From assembly GCA_030848705.1 (NCBI GenBank), contig CM061241.1, positions 83,132,178 to 83,196,177 on the forward strand: 64,000 nt of DNA. Direction: 5' to 3'. This document shows positions 13,124-24,606 of this stretch, piece after piece. The position numbers and the translations under genes are program-made. The DNA is from Heracleum sosnowskyi (Eukaryota; Streptophyta; Magnoliopsida; Apiales; Apiaceae). The notes beneath the pieces were generated by a model that was not told the origin of the DNA, ran no database searches, and saw only the letters and a list, made by a program, of their open reading frames with translations. Each line of letters starts with the position of its first letter. Position 1 is the first letter of the stretch.

Positions 13124-13675
13124 TATAATTATTAATTTTTTGAATAAAACTAATCATCCTTTCGAAAAAATTAAGAATATATATAATTTCAACTTATAAA
13201 TATATACATATTTTTGTAAAATTTTACCGAAGCTCATTTTCTGGTTCTCCTGATTGTTATAGTTTTGACTAACATTTTCCTATTTATAAGGATTTTAAAA
13301 AGTCACCATGCAGTCAAGCTCTTTGACAAGCTTTTAGAATATAGCAACACACACGAACACAGAATTTATGAAAAATCGCAGCATCAATCTTTCAACAATT
13401 GACACATCGCGGAGCTAGCAGCCGGACCAGGATAATAAAAATTCTCAAGTGAATTTCTTTACGCAGACAAAATTTTTATTCTCCAAAAAAACGTTTATAA
13501 TGACATGCGTGTGATAAACCGAGAATCAAATACAATGAATATTGTATATAATTCCTAGACTCGTTAATACTCATAGCTTGACTTCCGTTCTTCATGTATT
13601 ACTGGTGTGTGCGTATATTTGCGTCTTTCGTTGCTATTAATAATTTCTTTACTAACATGTATGTTGTGCATGTAT

Positions 13676-14581
13676 CTATTAGGTGCTCTTTTATATTTCT
13701 GGTATAGCAGAACTTTTTATGTTCAGAAATGGTATATTTGAACTTTCTTGTGCAAAAATGGTATAGGGCGTCACATGAAATGGAGACCCTGTTTATGTAT
13801 TTTTTTTTTCTCTTTTCCTTCTTGGTAAAAATTGACCATTGATTGTTGCTTAGTAAAAATTGATTGTTGAGTAGTAAAAAATTGCTTCCAACAATAGATT
13901 TTGGACGTTTAAAAAATGTATTTGCAAAATTTAAAATTTTATTTTTTCTTTTCTATATTAAAGTTGAAATGTTCTACTTTGCTACTAACCAAAATTTAGG
14001 AAAAAATATTATGTGTAACTATGTAAAATTTTGCTCCAAAAATGAGGTATACACATAATTATAATTTATGTAGGCACTTTTTACATAAGAGTATAAAATA
14101 CATTTTTCTACATAAATTTTATTATTTTTCTGGGTTCCGCATTAAACTTCAAACCTTGTATTTCTATAGAAGCCGTTTAAAAAAAAATATGTCGAACATT
14201 GGTATTTTTAGACCCGACAATGACTAGAACAAACCTCTATATATTGCACCTAAAAACATCTGCAAGCATGATAATAATGCAATTTTTATGTTGACGTGAC
14301 TACACCACTTTTACATTTGCAGAGCAATAATAATGTCAACAGTTGTATTCAGAGCAATAATAAAACTTCATTATTTTTGACATGACTACACATGAGATCA
14401 ATAATTTCTGATATAAATGACAATTAATACAAAACTTTAATTTTCTGGAAAAGATGAGTAGTCATTTCAAGACCTGCATAACCAGTAAGACATGACAACT
14501 CCACTTTCAAGTAGGATATATATAATTGATGATTATAGCCTGAAACTGAAACTGTACATTGTTAAATTTGGAATACAGAAA
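13676..14581 (+). other. Intergenic stretch between duplicated block copies
   Basis: AT-rich sequence with short imperfect repeats ('aaaatggtata', 'ttgattgttg', 'agagcaataataa'). No coding region, terminal repeat or RNA gene could be supported. Confidence 0.5.
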
Positions 14582-15046
14582 ATGGCTGAAAATGAGTGTC
14601 GTGTTTGGTTGCTTGTTGAAAGAAATGACGATTACCGTAGGTTACGACGAAGCGATCCGAAAGAGTATTTTGCAGACGTTCGTCGAAAATGGGCCTATAG
14701 GCTTGAAGAATCCGAACGATTGAGAAATGACCTTATTCGTATTGGTGCAAGGGTTCCCACTCGTGATTCGCGTATCATGTATCCTGATCCCGCGAAATGT
14801 GGCAATTGGAATAAGTATAGGAAAAGAGTCATTGTTGCTGTGTCACAGATACGATTTGAAAATAATCTAATGTTGGTGCGTAGAGGTCGTCAGTATATGT
14901 ATCAACTTGCCATAGATTCCGTTCGTGGTATGGGTAGACAGCTCACAGAACGCGAGCAATATCATCTTGAACATAATCCAGTTATTACCGACCGTCATCG
15001 GACCAATAAACACTACGCCATAGATGGCCGGATGCAATACTTTTAA
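14582..15046 (+). CDS. Unidentified ORF, 3' end replaced by CACTA-3 insertion
   Basis: From ATG 14582 the ORF reads MAENECRVWLL and continues basic and Arg-rich for about 143 codons (SDPKEYFADVRRKW, ERLRNDLIRIGARVPTRD). It then enters CACTA-3 at 15011 and stops at 15044-15046. It is not recognised. The composition is soluble, charged, helical and not hydrophobic. The sequence just before the ATG looks like an acceptor (atacag), so it may be a terminal exon. It has no counterpart in copy A, where the region upstream of GTTATTACCGACCG is a CACTA-like end. It may belong to an older transposon; that is inference. Confidence 0.4.
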   Translation: MAENECRVWLLVERNDDYRRLRRSDPKEYFADVRRKWAYRLEESERLRNDLIRIGARVPTRDSRIMYPDPAKCGNWNKYRKRVIVAVSQIRFENNLMLVRRGRQYMYQLAIDSVRGMGRQLTEREQYHLEHNPVITDRHRTNKHYAIDGRMQYF

Positions 15047-15239
15047 ATTGCAACGCCCACTTTGTGTTACAATTGATACACTATTTTTTAACTACTGCAA
15101 TACTTCGGAGTTAGTGTTACATTACACATAAACGTCCTGTTGCAATAGAACAGACTCTGTTGCAAAAAACTCTTTGTGTTACTCTATCGACATAATGTTG
15201 CATTTGATTTCAATTAAAAATTAATTTTTAATTAAAAAA

Positions 15240-16196
15240 TAATATTAAAAAAGGTGGGCCCCACAGAAAAAAGTGGGTCCCACAAGTGGACCCCACTAAT
15301 TTTTCTAATTTTTATTTTAAAACTAATTAATAACTAATTAATAATTAATTAATAATAATAATAAATAATAATAAAAAAGGTGGGCCCCACAAAAAAAGTG
15401 GGCCCCACTAATTTTTCTAATTTTTATTTAAACATAAATTAATGATTTTTAATTAATTTTTAAATTAAAAAATAATATTAAAAAAGTTGGGCCCTACAGA
15501 AAAAAGTGGGCCCCACTAATTTTTCTAATTTTTATTTAAAAATTAATTAATAATTAATTAATAATTAAAAAATAATTTAAAAAAGGTGGGCCCTAGAGAA
15601 AAAAGTAGGCCCCACTAATTTTTCTAATTTTTATTTAAAATTTAGTTAATAATTAATTTTTAATTAAAAAATAATAGTAGAAAAGGTGGGTCCCACAGAA
15701 AAAAGTGGGCCCCACTAATATTTCTAATTTTTATTTAAATATTAAATAATTAATAATTAATAATTAAATTTTAATTAAAAAAATATTAAAAAAGGTGGGC
15801 TCCACAGAAAAAAGTGGGCCCCACAAGTGGGCCCCACTAATTTTTACAATTGTTCTTTAAAAAATAATTAAAAAATAATTAAAAAATAATTAATAATTAA
15901 ATAATAATTAATTTTTAAATAAAAAATAATATTAAAAAAGGTGGGGCTCACAGAAAAAAAGTGGGACCCTCAAGTGTGCCCCACTAATTTTTCTAATTTT
16001 TATTTAAAAAGTAATTAATAATTAATTAATGATTAATTTTTAATTAATTAATTTTTCATTTTTAATTAAAAAATAATATTAAAAAGGTGGGACCCACAGA
16101 AAAAAGTGGACCCCACAAGTGGGCCCCACTAATTTTTCTAATTTTTCTTTAAAAATAATATTTAAAAAGTGGGCCCCATTAATTTTTCTGATTTTT
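15240..16196 (+). repeat. GGGCCC / AT-rich array of CACTA-3 (about 8 units)
   Basis: About eight units of 100-150 bp alternate a G/C box (AAAAAGGTGGGCCCCAC, AAAGTGGGCCCCACTAA) with an A/T-only stretch (TTAATTAATAATTAA). Units start near 15250, 15375, 15482, 15583, 15680, 15792, 15935 and 16083. GTGGGCCCCAC is a self-complementary palindrome. The same unit occurs at 25710-25990 in CACTA-4 and once at 41787-41797 in CACTA-5. Confidence 0.85.
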
Positions 16197-16250
16197 AACC
16201 CTAAACCCTAAAACCTAAACCCTAAACCCGAAACCCGAACCCTAAACCCG
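16197..16250 (+). repeat. Telomere-like (CCCTAAA) tract in CACTA-3
   Basis: Degenerate run of about seven plant telomere heptamers (CCCTAAA, with CCTAAAA and CCCGAAA variants). It lies exactly between the GGGCCC array and the satellite units. Too short and internal to be a chromosome end. Confidence 0.8.
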
Positions 16251-16264
16251 AATAAGTTTTCAAT

Positions 16265-17145
16265 TGATTTATTTGACGATCCAACCGTACGGATGTTAAT
16301 CAGTACTTATTATAGTGTTGGGAAAAAATAATCAAAAAAATATAAAAATCCGGTTATGCCGCATCTTTCCAGAAACGTTGGAATAGTACTACTTCCGGAA
16401 ATGGGACATGTGTCAGATTCACTGAATAATTTTTTCAATTTATTTATTCGACGATCCAACCGTACGGATGTTAATCGGTACTCATTGTAGTGTTGGGAGA
16501 GAATAATCAAAAAATATAAAAGTCCGGTTATGCCGCATATTTCCAGAAACGTAGGAATAGTACTGCTTCCGGAAACGGGACATGTGTCAGATTCACTGAA
16601 TAATTTTTTCAATTGATTTATTCGACGATCCAACCGTACGGATGTTAATCGGTACTCATTCTAGTGTTGGGAAAAAATAATAAAAAAATATAAAAGTCCG
16701 GTTATGCTGCATCTTTCCAAAAACGTTGGAATAGTTCTGATTCCGCAAACGGGACATGTGTCAGATTCACTGAATAATTTTTTCAATTGATTTATTCGAC
16801 GATCCAACCGTACAGATGTTAATTGGTACTCATTTTAGTGTTGGGGAAAAATAATCAAAAAATATAAAAGTCTGGTTATGCCGCATCTTTCTAGAAACGT
16901 TGGAATAGTACTACTTCCGAGAACGGGACATTTGTCAGATTCACTGAATAATTTTTTCAATTGATTTTTTCGACGATCCAACTGTACGGATGTTAATCGG
17001 TACTCATTCTAGTATTGGGTAAAAATAATCAAAAAATAAAAAGCCCCGGTTGTGCCGCATCTTTACAAAAAACGTTGGAACAATACTGTGTTTTGGGAAT
17101 AGGACACGTCTCAGATTTAATGTATAATTTTTTTGAAATTATCAA
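16265..17145 (+). repeat. 174-175-bp satellite array (type 2), five units, CACTA-3
   Basis: The box GACGATCCAACCGTACGGAT begins at 16275, 16450, 16624, 16798 and 16972 (spacing 174-175). Each unit also carries TAGTGTTGGGAAAAAATAAT, GCCGCATCTTTCCAGAAACG and GGGACATGTGTCAGATTCAC. The last unit is more diverged. Short ORFs across it are periodicity artefacts. Confidence 0.92.
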
Positions 17146-17279
17146 AAATGTTGTAGTAACATTCAAATTTTGAATTAATTTTTATATTTTAAGTCAGTTA
17201 TAGTATATTAATATTTTTAAAATATATTATGTACTTACACATGATTTTTTCTTAATTTTAAATTATAAAAAAAATTATA

Positions 17280-17662
17280 CACGAGTACACACACAGAAAT
17301 TTCACGGGCGGCAATTTTCCCCCCAAAACTGAATTATTGAAAGAGACTTCCCCCCTTACACGAAAAAATCTCACAAAATTCACTTTCAGTCCACATCTCA
17401 CAGGCCACAGCCTCACTCCACATCTCACATCTCACTCCACTCTCCCAATTAGGGTTTCGATTAACTGGCTCTCAATTAGGGTTTTGATTAATTGGGTTTA
17501 ACTCCACTCTCGCATTTCACGGCCACACTCTCTCAGCTTTCAATTAATTGGTAAATAATTCACTTAAACTATCTCACATCTCCTTTATCGATCTTAAATA
17601 CTTCTCTAATTTGTTTTTGATTTTGCAGGTGGTTAATTAGGGCTTCTCAACCCGATTAATTG
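17280..17662 (+). promoter_or_regulatory. Promoter and leader exon of CACTA-3 (shared with CACTA-5)
   Basis: GGCGGCAATTTTCCCCCC near 17309, then CT-rich sequence and 'attagggtttcgatt' repeats. A 34-bp exon lies between an acceptor (attttgcag, ending 17628) and a donor (attg/gtaaat) at 17662. The same order and nearly the same words occur at 42543-42827 in CACTA-5. It looks like the original 5' untranslated region of the transposon gene, now in front of captured exons. Confidence 0.65.
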
Positions 17663-17843
17663 GTAAATACTTCTCTTTATAATTTGTTTCATTGATTAAT
17701 TTGTTCGCTGTATTAATGGGTATGTTTTGTTCATATATGTTTGTATGTGTGTATACTATGTGTTAATGTATACTATGTGCATGTTTTATTGTTGTGTTAA
17801 TTTATACTATGTGCGTGTGTACAAAACTATGTTTTTAGTTTTG

Positions 17844-18010
17844 AGCTGATAGTGGAGATGGTGGCACGGTCAAAGGGATTGATGAAAACAACACTATAAT
17901 AGACTTTAATCACTTTCTTAGTATCCACATACCTGCATACCTCGACTCCATCAGAAAGGGTGTGGTCACTATGATGGTTTCCTACTTCAAATCTATGATA
18001 GTGCAAGATT
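17844..18010 (+). pseudogene. Captured GH3 beta-glucan exohydrolase exon (catalytic-loop part)
   Basis: The frame at 17854 reads GDGGTVKGIDENNT, then LSIHIPAYLDSIRKGV and VTMMVSY. This is the segment of plant glycoside hydrolase family 3 exohydrolases containing the conserved GDGGTxxGxxENNT and SIHMPxY motifs. Upstream codons include a TGA, and the downstream end diverges from the family after MVSY. In intact genes this segment follows, not precedes, the CRDPRWGR segment found next at 18131-18345. Confidence 0.82.
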
Positions 18011-18130
18011 TTTGTTAACATGTATGATGTTATGTTGGAATCCCGATTTCTGGCTTGTGTTTTAGCAATCTGTTTAACGATATAAGTACTTTATGACTTG
18101 CTAAGTTTTTAATTGAATTAATCTTAACAG

Positions 18131-18345
18131 AGATCCTGAAATTGTCAAGAAAATAGGGGCTGCAACAACTCTTGAAGTGAGGGCAACCGGAATTCCTTAT
18201 ACATTTGCTCCTCGTATTGCGGTATGATTGGATTACAACCTCTGCTTTAAAGTGCTATACTATGTTCTGATAGTTTTTATTACAGGTTTGCCGTGACCCA
18301 AGATGAGGTCGTTGTTATGAAAGCTATTTCCCTAACAAACTATTT
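18131..18345 (+). pseudogene. Captured GH3 exons (RDPEIVKKIGAATTLEVRAT ... CRDPR)
   Basis: Exon 18131-18222 (acceptor ttaacag, donor GTATGA) encodes GAATTLEVRATGIPYTFAPR, a hallmark of plant GH3 glucan exohydrolases. The next exon starts at 18286 (acceptor tacag) with VCRDPR, then a TGA where the family has Trp, then GRCYESY. That is one Trp-to-stop change in CRDPRWGRCYESY. It lies downstream of the GDGG exon, opposite to the order in a normal gene, so the fragment is rearranged and cannot encode an enzyme. Confidence 0.85.
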
Positions 18346-19963
18346 CCCTAACATGGATATTTCTTATGGTAAAACATGGATATTTGTATAGAGCTCTGTT
18401 TTCTCTGTATATATATTTAGTTCTAACTTTTAAAAGCTTTGAACAGTATTTGTTTGATAAGATTCTTAAGACTTAAGAGTGTTTGCATAAGCTTTATCAG
18501 AGGTATTTGAAGTGTTTGCCCTAATCTCTATGTGCAATACATCAAAGTTGGCATAGAGGTCAGTAGTCCCAAGGTTGTTTCTAACATATATTATATGTCC
18601 ATTAGTCAAATTGTGCACGTAAAATGAGAGCCAGTAGTCTATTTTGCTAGTTTTCTATTTTTACTAGTTTGCTATTTTGTCAGTAGATTTGATTGAGAGG
18701 TAAGAAGTTTAGGTTAATGGCAGCATCCCTTCTGCCTTAGGTAGATGCAATGTACTAGAATAAATGTTGACATTTTGCTTTCTAGACTTGGGAAACTGAT
18801 AAATATACTTGATATCATTCTTAGTGACTTTAGTAATACATTGAACTAGTCTAGGGAATGATAAAAACAAAATAAATATCCTTAATGGAGATGGTTTTCT
18901 CAGAGATGTGCAATTCTGGACAGCTTGACCGCTTCTGACTAAAACTGGGATAACTTCCTGTAGAAAATGTATTTTTACGAGCCGTAAATTTTACTGAAAA
19001 CTAGACTTCAATACCTTTCCAATGGTATATCACACTGCACCTAGAACCTTCCAGATCAAAGCAGTTTATTCTGCGAAGTTGGCTCAAAAACAGCCTCAGC
19101 ATTCTGATTTTCTGCGTCAAATTTGCTTGCGAATCCCATTTAGTTCCTCTGTTCATTTAATTATTTTTATGTTTGGCTGCAACATATGGTTAATGTGGAC
19201 TTACTTTACTTCAATCATTTAATGGTATCTAGATTATCATTTTACAGTAGAGCAAGAAGTGGGATCAGCTACACATGCCTGTTTTGGTTTTAATGATACC
19301 TAATTATCAACAGCTTATTAAAATATCTTCTATGTTTTTTTCTGATTTTTAAGACTCATGTGACCTTGCATATGTGATATGACTTACAGATTTTCCCCAT
19401 TTCCTTTCTCCCAAACTTCTTGGAAGTTATATATATTACAGTACTTGACATTTGATTGAACAGTGACACTGCTAAAATTACACTGTCTCAACCAAACTTA
19501 ATACCTGGACAAAATCCAAACAATGGGCCTTCGCCTTCAGTATTAATATTTTTTAAAGGTCTTTTTAAAATTATGTTAGAGTTTGTACAATCTGTACAGA
19601 ACTAAGTAAGAAGTTAGCATCTTCCCCAAAGGCCATCGTCTTAGTTTATACAGTGGGTGTTCCGCATAGATAATAATGTTTTTATAGGTACAGGCTCCTA
19701 ATATATCTACAATCTGGGACTAGGGCAGCTAGGGCAACAATTTGAGTCGATCACTTATGAGTCACGTGATCTGTGGTCCGACCCCTTCAAAAGCTTCTAC
19801 TCTGCAACATATCTTTTCTACAAAAAAATAATACCAGGACCATGCAATAATGCAACATTCAGGTTTATGAATGCCCTATTCATGTATTTTTCTGTAAAGT
19901 ATATTCTTCTGTGAAAAAATATAATGATCACGAATAAATCATTGTGGTTGCTCCGTGGTGCAG
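18346..19963 (+). other. CACTA-3 internal sequence, unassigned
   Basis: Intron-like, T-rich sequence between the GH3 and CSLA exons. Short ORFs (for example 19022-19222) have no recognisable domain. It may include intron sequence carried along with the captured genes. Confidence 0.4.
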
Positions 19964-20100
19964 GGACATGTGGCATATGGAGAATTGCTGCTATCAATGA
20001 GGGTGGTGGATGGAAAGATCAAACAACAGTTGAAGATATGGATCTTGCTGTTCGAGCTAGTCTCAAGGGTTGGAAATTTGTTTACCTCGGTGATCTTCAG
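19964..20100 (+). pseudogene. Captured CSLA (beta-mannan synthase, GT2) exon
   Basis: The acceptor gtgcag and donor CTTCAG/GTACTT bound an open exon reading GTCGIWRIAAINEGGGWKD, then TTVEDMDLAVRASLKGWKF and VYLGDLQ. This is the conserved catalytic region of cellulose-synthase-like A proteins (glucomannan 4-beta-mannosyltransferases), including the ED acid pair. No stops. The following exon (20271-20384) continues in frame. Confidence 0.92.
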
Positions 20101-20270
20101 GTACTTTTCACAGATCAATTTGATCAAGCATTATGTAATATACTCATAACCACTTAATATCTGTTCTTTTTAGATAATATGTTACACATTAGGATTGATA
20201 AAGTTTTCAATTGTTTTTGTAATGTAGTAATTTATTTTGCTATAAAATTTGTGTGTTAAACTTATAATAG

Positions 20271-20491
20271 GTAAAAAGTGAACTTCCTAGCACATTCAAG
20301 GCCTTTCGGTATCAGCAACACAGATGGTCTTGCGGTCCTGCCAATTTATTTAGAAAAATGGTGATGGAAATTGTGAGGAACAAGGTAATGTTAGCTCTTT
20401 TGTTACAATTGTGATTTGTGGAATCAAGAAATTATTACTGATATATCTTTTCTTCCTTTTTTCATAATTGTTGCAGAAAGTTAACTTATGG
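20271..20491 (+). pseudogene. Captured CSLA exons with QxxRW motif, then breakpoint
   Basis: Exon 20271-20384 encodes VKSELPSTFKAF, then QQHRWSCGPANLF and KMVMEIVRNK. QQHRW is the QxxRW motif of processive GT2 enzymes, which binds the growing chain. A third exon starts at 20477 (acceptor ttgcag) with KVNLW and hits TAA at 20492-20494, where similarity to CSLA ends: the right breakpoint of the capture. The enzyme's N-terminal half and C-terminal membrane helices are missing. Confidence 0.92.
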
Positions 20492-20939
20492 TAAAACTGC
20501 AAGTTTGGCATCAGCTTCGACTCCTGTAGTAGCATGGACAGAGGGTAGTTTAATTATTATGGAGTTGGGTTTTAAAACTTTGGTTATCTTTTGTCGTATG
20601 TTTTATTTTGTACGCTGTCTTTTGTTTCTTGGTGTTGTGTGGTGAATGATGGGAGAAGTTAGATTATATTTTGGTGTTGGATGACCGATGAAGTTGGATT
20701 ATATTTTGGCTAGGTTTTGGATGATTGGTGGAGTTGTATCACTTTGCACTTTGAATTGGTTGGTTTATTTTGTAAATGGATTTGATTATATACCAACTAG
20801 GTCTTGTAAATTTTTGAATTTAAGTGTTGCAGTTACTATTATTACTAATGTTGCAATATTTCATTTTCTGTTGCTCTAGTAGATAGATCTAGTGTTATAT
20901 TAGCTATATCATAACAATATCTAGTGTTTCATTAGCTAA

Positions 20940-21480
20940 AGATTTCGTGTTGCAATAGAATGTGGGGTCCACTGGTGATGGGGCACAAATGTGGGACCCA
21001 CTGGTGATGTGGAACAGTGGGACCCACAGGTGACGTGGCAATTTTGTGGGCCCCACACGTGGCCCTAAAAGTGACGTGGCACCAGGTGACATGGCAATTT
21101 TGTGGGCCCCACATGTGACTGGCACCAGGTGACGTGGCAATTTAATGGGCCCCACAAGTGACGTGGCACTAGGTGACGTGACAATTTAGTTGTGGGCCCC
21201 ACATGTGGGCCCCACAAGTGACGTGGCATACAAGTGGCACCTGGTTAGGCTGAGGTAACACAGTTCTTGTGTTGCATTTGTTTGATTTGGTGTTACTCTA
21301 TGGGCCTAATGTAATACTTTGTCCTGTGTTACCATTGAGAAGGAAAGCGTTGCATTTGATGTCAAAGGTAACATTGACGGATGAAATGGTAAAAGTGCGT
21401 TACCTTAGGCCTGATGCAACAGAAATCGTGTCTAAGGTAACAATAGGTGTGTGTTGCATCCGGGCATCTATGGCGTAGTG
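20940..21480 (+). repeat. Right subterminal region of CACTA-3
   Basis: 20960-21240 is packed with GTGGGCCCCAC (or GTGGGACCCAC) and GTGACGTGGCA words, roughly one pair per 30-50 bp. GACGTGGCA is a bZIP/G-box-like core, although here its repetition in a transposon end suggests transposase binding. 21240-21480 leads to the TIR. Confidence 0.75.
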
Positions 21481-22270
21481 AAAAGTGGTCGGTTATTACA
21501 TTCCAGTTGTTAGTTGATTGACCCCACATACGATGTGGGAAACAGCGCCCCAAAATTCGGAGACGGAGAGGAGTAGGAAATGGCCCCCCAAAATTCGGAA
21601 TAACCCTATAATTAGTGTTAAAATATTTAATTTTCTTGTAAAATTTTACTTTTTGTGACCACAGTTATTAATTTTTCATTTTCGTCCCACCAAAATTATG
21701 TAAAAGTATAATTCTTAATTTTTTGAATAAAACCAATGGTCCTTTCGAAAAAATTATGAATTAAAATACAAAAAATTAAGAATATATATAATTTGAACTT
21801 ATAAATATATATATATTTGTAAAATTTCGCCGAAGCTCATTTTCTGGTTCTCCTGATTGTTATAGTTTTGACTTTAACATTTTCCTATTTATAAGGATTT
21901 TAAAAAGTCACCATGCAGTCTAGCTCTTTGACAAGCTTTCAGAATATAGCAACACACACACACAGAATTTATGAAAAATCGCAGCATCAATCTTTCAACA
22001 ATTGGCACATCGCGGAGCTAGCAGCCGGACCAGGATAATAAAAATTCTCAAGTGAATTTCTTTACGCAGACAATATTTTTATTCTCCAGAAAAACGTTTA
22101 TAATGACATGCGTGTGATAAACCGAGAATCAAATACAATGAATATTCTATGATTCCTAGACTCGTTAATACTCACAGCTTGACTTGCGTTCTTCATGTAT
22201 ATTTGCATCTTTCGTTGCTATTAATATTTTCTTCAATGAAATGTATTGGAACTACTATATTAACATGCAT

Positions 22271-23128
22271 GTTGTGCGTATATTACATGCATGTTCATTA
22301 TTCAAATTTTAGTGTTTAATGATATGAAATAATAATTTATAAACTTGGAAGTAAAAATGTGTGTTAGGTGATTCATTTAGCTTAAATAAGGAGGTTTGTG
22401 TTTTCGTCATGAGGATATCTTATTCTTTGAAACAAAAAAGTGCAGATATACGCATGCATCCAAGAAAAACTGACCAAATAAGTCCATGACATGTATTTTT
22501 ATTATAGATATAGCTAGTCAGTGTGAACTATTTCCTTGCTCACCGAGACTATATATATTTGTTGTTGAAACTATCAGGTGATCGTCGTTTTTCTTGCTAC
22601 TTGACCAGGTTTATCGGTCATTTTTTTAAACGTAAGGTATATTAGAGATGTTCAATTGTCCATACAGTTTGTCTACAATTGGATTTGTTCCGACTGTACG
22701 GTCTTCATTTCTGTCAATATTTAAATCTTGTTGGGAAATTAGACTAGCTCTTGGTCTTCATACACAAATTAATTAATAGGAGTATTAATTTCACTTTCTT
22801 GTTTTATACTTTAGTTTCGATAATTAGTGCTACCACCTTTCTTATATTTATCGACATTACTCTGCATATTGTCGTCAATAATGTTTTTTGCTAATTAACC
22901 GTAGGCGTCAATGTTGCCGCCTCGTAAGTTTCAATTTAGTACCCACAGACTAAACGTTTTTAAGGAGCTAATTTAGAATAACATATTAAAAGAAAAGAGT
23001 AAATTAAATTACGTTGAAAATGTGTATCATCACTATGATAACCCAGGTATCTAAATAATGCCCGCGTACCTTCCTTATTCACGCAGCAGGAATTTCATAG
23101 TATTAGATACATGAGTTGTGGGTTGTGA
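22271..23128 (+). other. Upstream region of MMP2, distal part
   Basis: AT-rich with no ORF of note. 22815-23085 has patches similar to the MMP1 upstream region ('gataattagtgcta', 'acccaggtatctaaataa'), so this is the displaced distal promoter of MMP2. Confidence 0.5.
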
Positions 23129-24432
23129 TAGAGGTGATCAAACGGGCAGATCCGGCGAGCGGGCTGGTTTTCTGGCCAGTCGAGTTGGTGAAGACTGAAC
23201 ATGGGACTGGCACATCGTCCCCGTTGCCGGGCCGTGCCGGGCCGTGCCGTGCTCAAGAATGGCTAGCCCGTGCATGATTATGCGGGTTGCGGGCGTGGCG
23301 GTTCAAATATAATTTTTTTTTTAATTTTAATTCGATACAATATTGTTTAAAATTATAAGAATTTTTTTGGGATAAAAAAAGACGGTACCTCTATAAATTT
23401 TATTAATTAAAAAAATATTTTACAAATAATTTGAGAGGACTCACTACAAGAAAAACGGCTAAATTCGACAAGAAAAATTCTGTCGAATTTAATTAAATTC
23501 GACGGAATTGTGTCGAATTTAACTAAATTCGACAGAAAATGTGTTTGTCGAAAATGCTCGCGTCGAATTTAGTAAATCGGTCGAATTTAGTATGCTAAAT
23601 TCGACTAACTTTGGTCAAAATTGATATTGTTAAATTCGACCAAATTTGGTCGAAATTAGCACTTCAGGCGCCAAATTTCAAAATTTTGAAAATTTTAAAT
23701 TTTGGTGAAAAATTCAAATTTTTAAAATTTTGCCGCCTGAAGTGCTAAATTCGACCAAATCTGGTCGAATTTAAAATGCTAAATTCGACCAAATCTGGTC
23801 GAATTTAAAGTGCCGGAATTTAAAAAAAAACAGCAGCTTCTGCTGCTTCTTCTGCCGGAGTTACTGTTCCGGTGAACCAAAAACATCTCCAAAAATTACC
23901 AAATTAACATATCAGTAGGTAAATCCAACGATCTAAATATTCACCTAAACATAATTTAAAAACGAAAACTAAAACCCATATTCCGGTAAACCGAACATTT
24001 TCCGATGAGTCAAAACAAATCTGAAAAATTCTCAATTTAATATATGTATCCAAGCATCCGACGATATATACAATAGTCAAAATTGAGAATCAAAAAAAAA
24101 TTATAATTGTTAATTCCGGCCACCTCAAGAATTTTCCGGCGAAATAAAAAGTGCCCGGAAAATTATGAAATTAATAACTAAGCATAAACAAGCACCAACA
24201 TACAATCTTGCAGCCTCAAAATCATCAAAAACTTCATCAAACCTCCAACCCGAATTAAACTTCAAATATTACCCAGAAAAATATTTGATAAAAATCAAAA
24301 AATATTTATATCAATGTATAGAGCTTGATTTGTAGAATACATACATATATAAATCACTAATTTTGGATGAATAGATTGAGAGATGTGAATTTTGAAGATT
24401 AAATATTATGTATATGTATATATATGTATATG

Positions 24433-24606
<174 letters not shown>

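Larger units (their letters stand above)
10836..13675 (+). repeat. Duplicated block copy A (interrupted by CACTA-2)
   Basis: Sequence 10836-11089 plus 13124-about 13675 is highly similar to 14981-15010 plus 21481-about 22270 (copy B). Shared landmarks include GTTATTACCGACCG, CGCCCCAAAATTCGGAG and GCGGAGCTAGCAGCCGGACC. Copy A is split by CACTA-2 and is continuous at 10862-10865, where copy B carries CACTA-3. No coding function is seen. The block lies between the two MMP genes. Confidence 0.88.
15011..21480 (+). mobile_element. CACTA-3: 6.47-kb gene-capturing (Pack-CACTA) element
   Basis: Left end CACTACGCCATAGATG and right end CATCTATGGCGTAGTG are perfect 16-bp inverted repeats, with TSD AAA on both sides. 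The unoccupied site is seen in copy A. Inside, left to right: a GGGCCC/AT-rich array, a telomere-like tract, five 174-bp satellite units, a promoter and leader exon shared with CACTA-5, GH3 glucan-hydrolase exons, CSLA exons, and a right subterminal array of GTGGGCCCCAC and GTGACGTGGCA words. No transposase exon was recognised, so it must depend on a transposase supplied elsewhere. Confidence 0.95.
14981..22270 (+). repeat. Duplicated block copy B (interrupted by CACTA-3)
   Basis: 14981-15010 plus 21481-about 22270 pair with copy A. Copy B is split by CACTA-3 (TSD AAA) and is uninterrupted at 21707-21709, where copy A carries CACTA-2. Divergence is low in the shared 700-800 bp, mainly point changes and small indels, so the duplication is fairly recent but older than both insertions. 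Confidence 0.88.

Noticed and set aside
16197..16250. Chromosome end or large interstitial telomere
   Set aside because: Only a few degenerate heptamers, inside a transposon, with twin tracts in two other elements.
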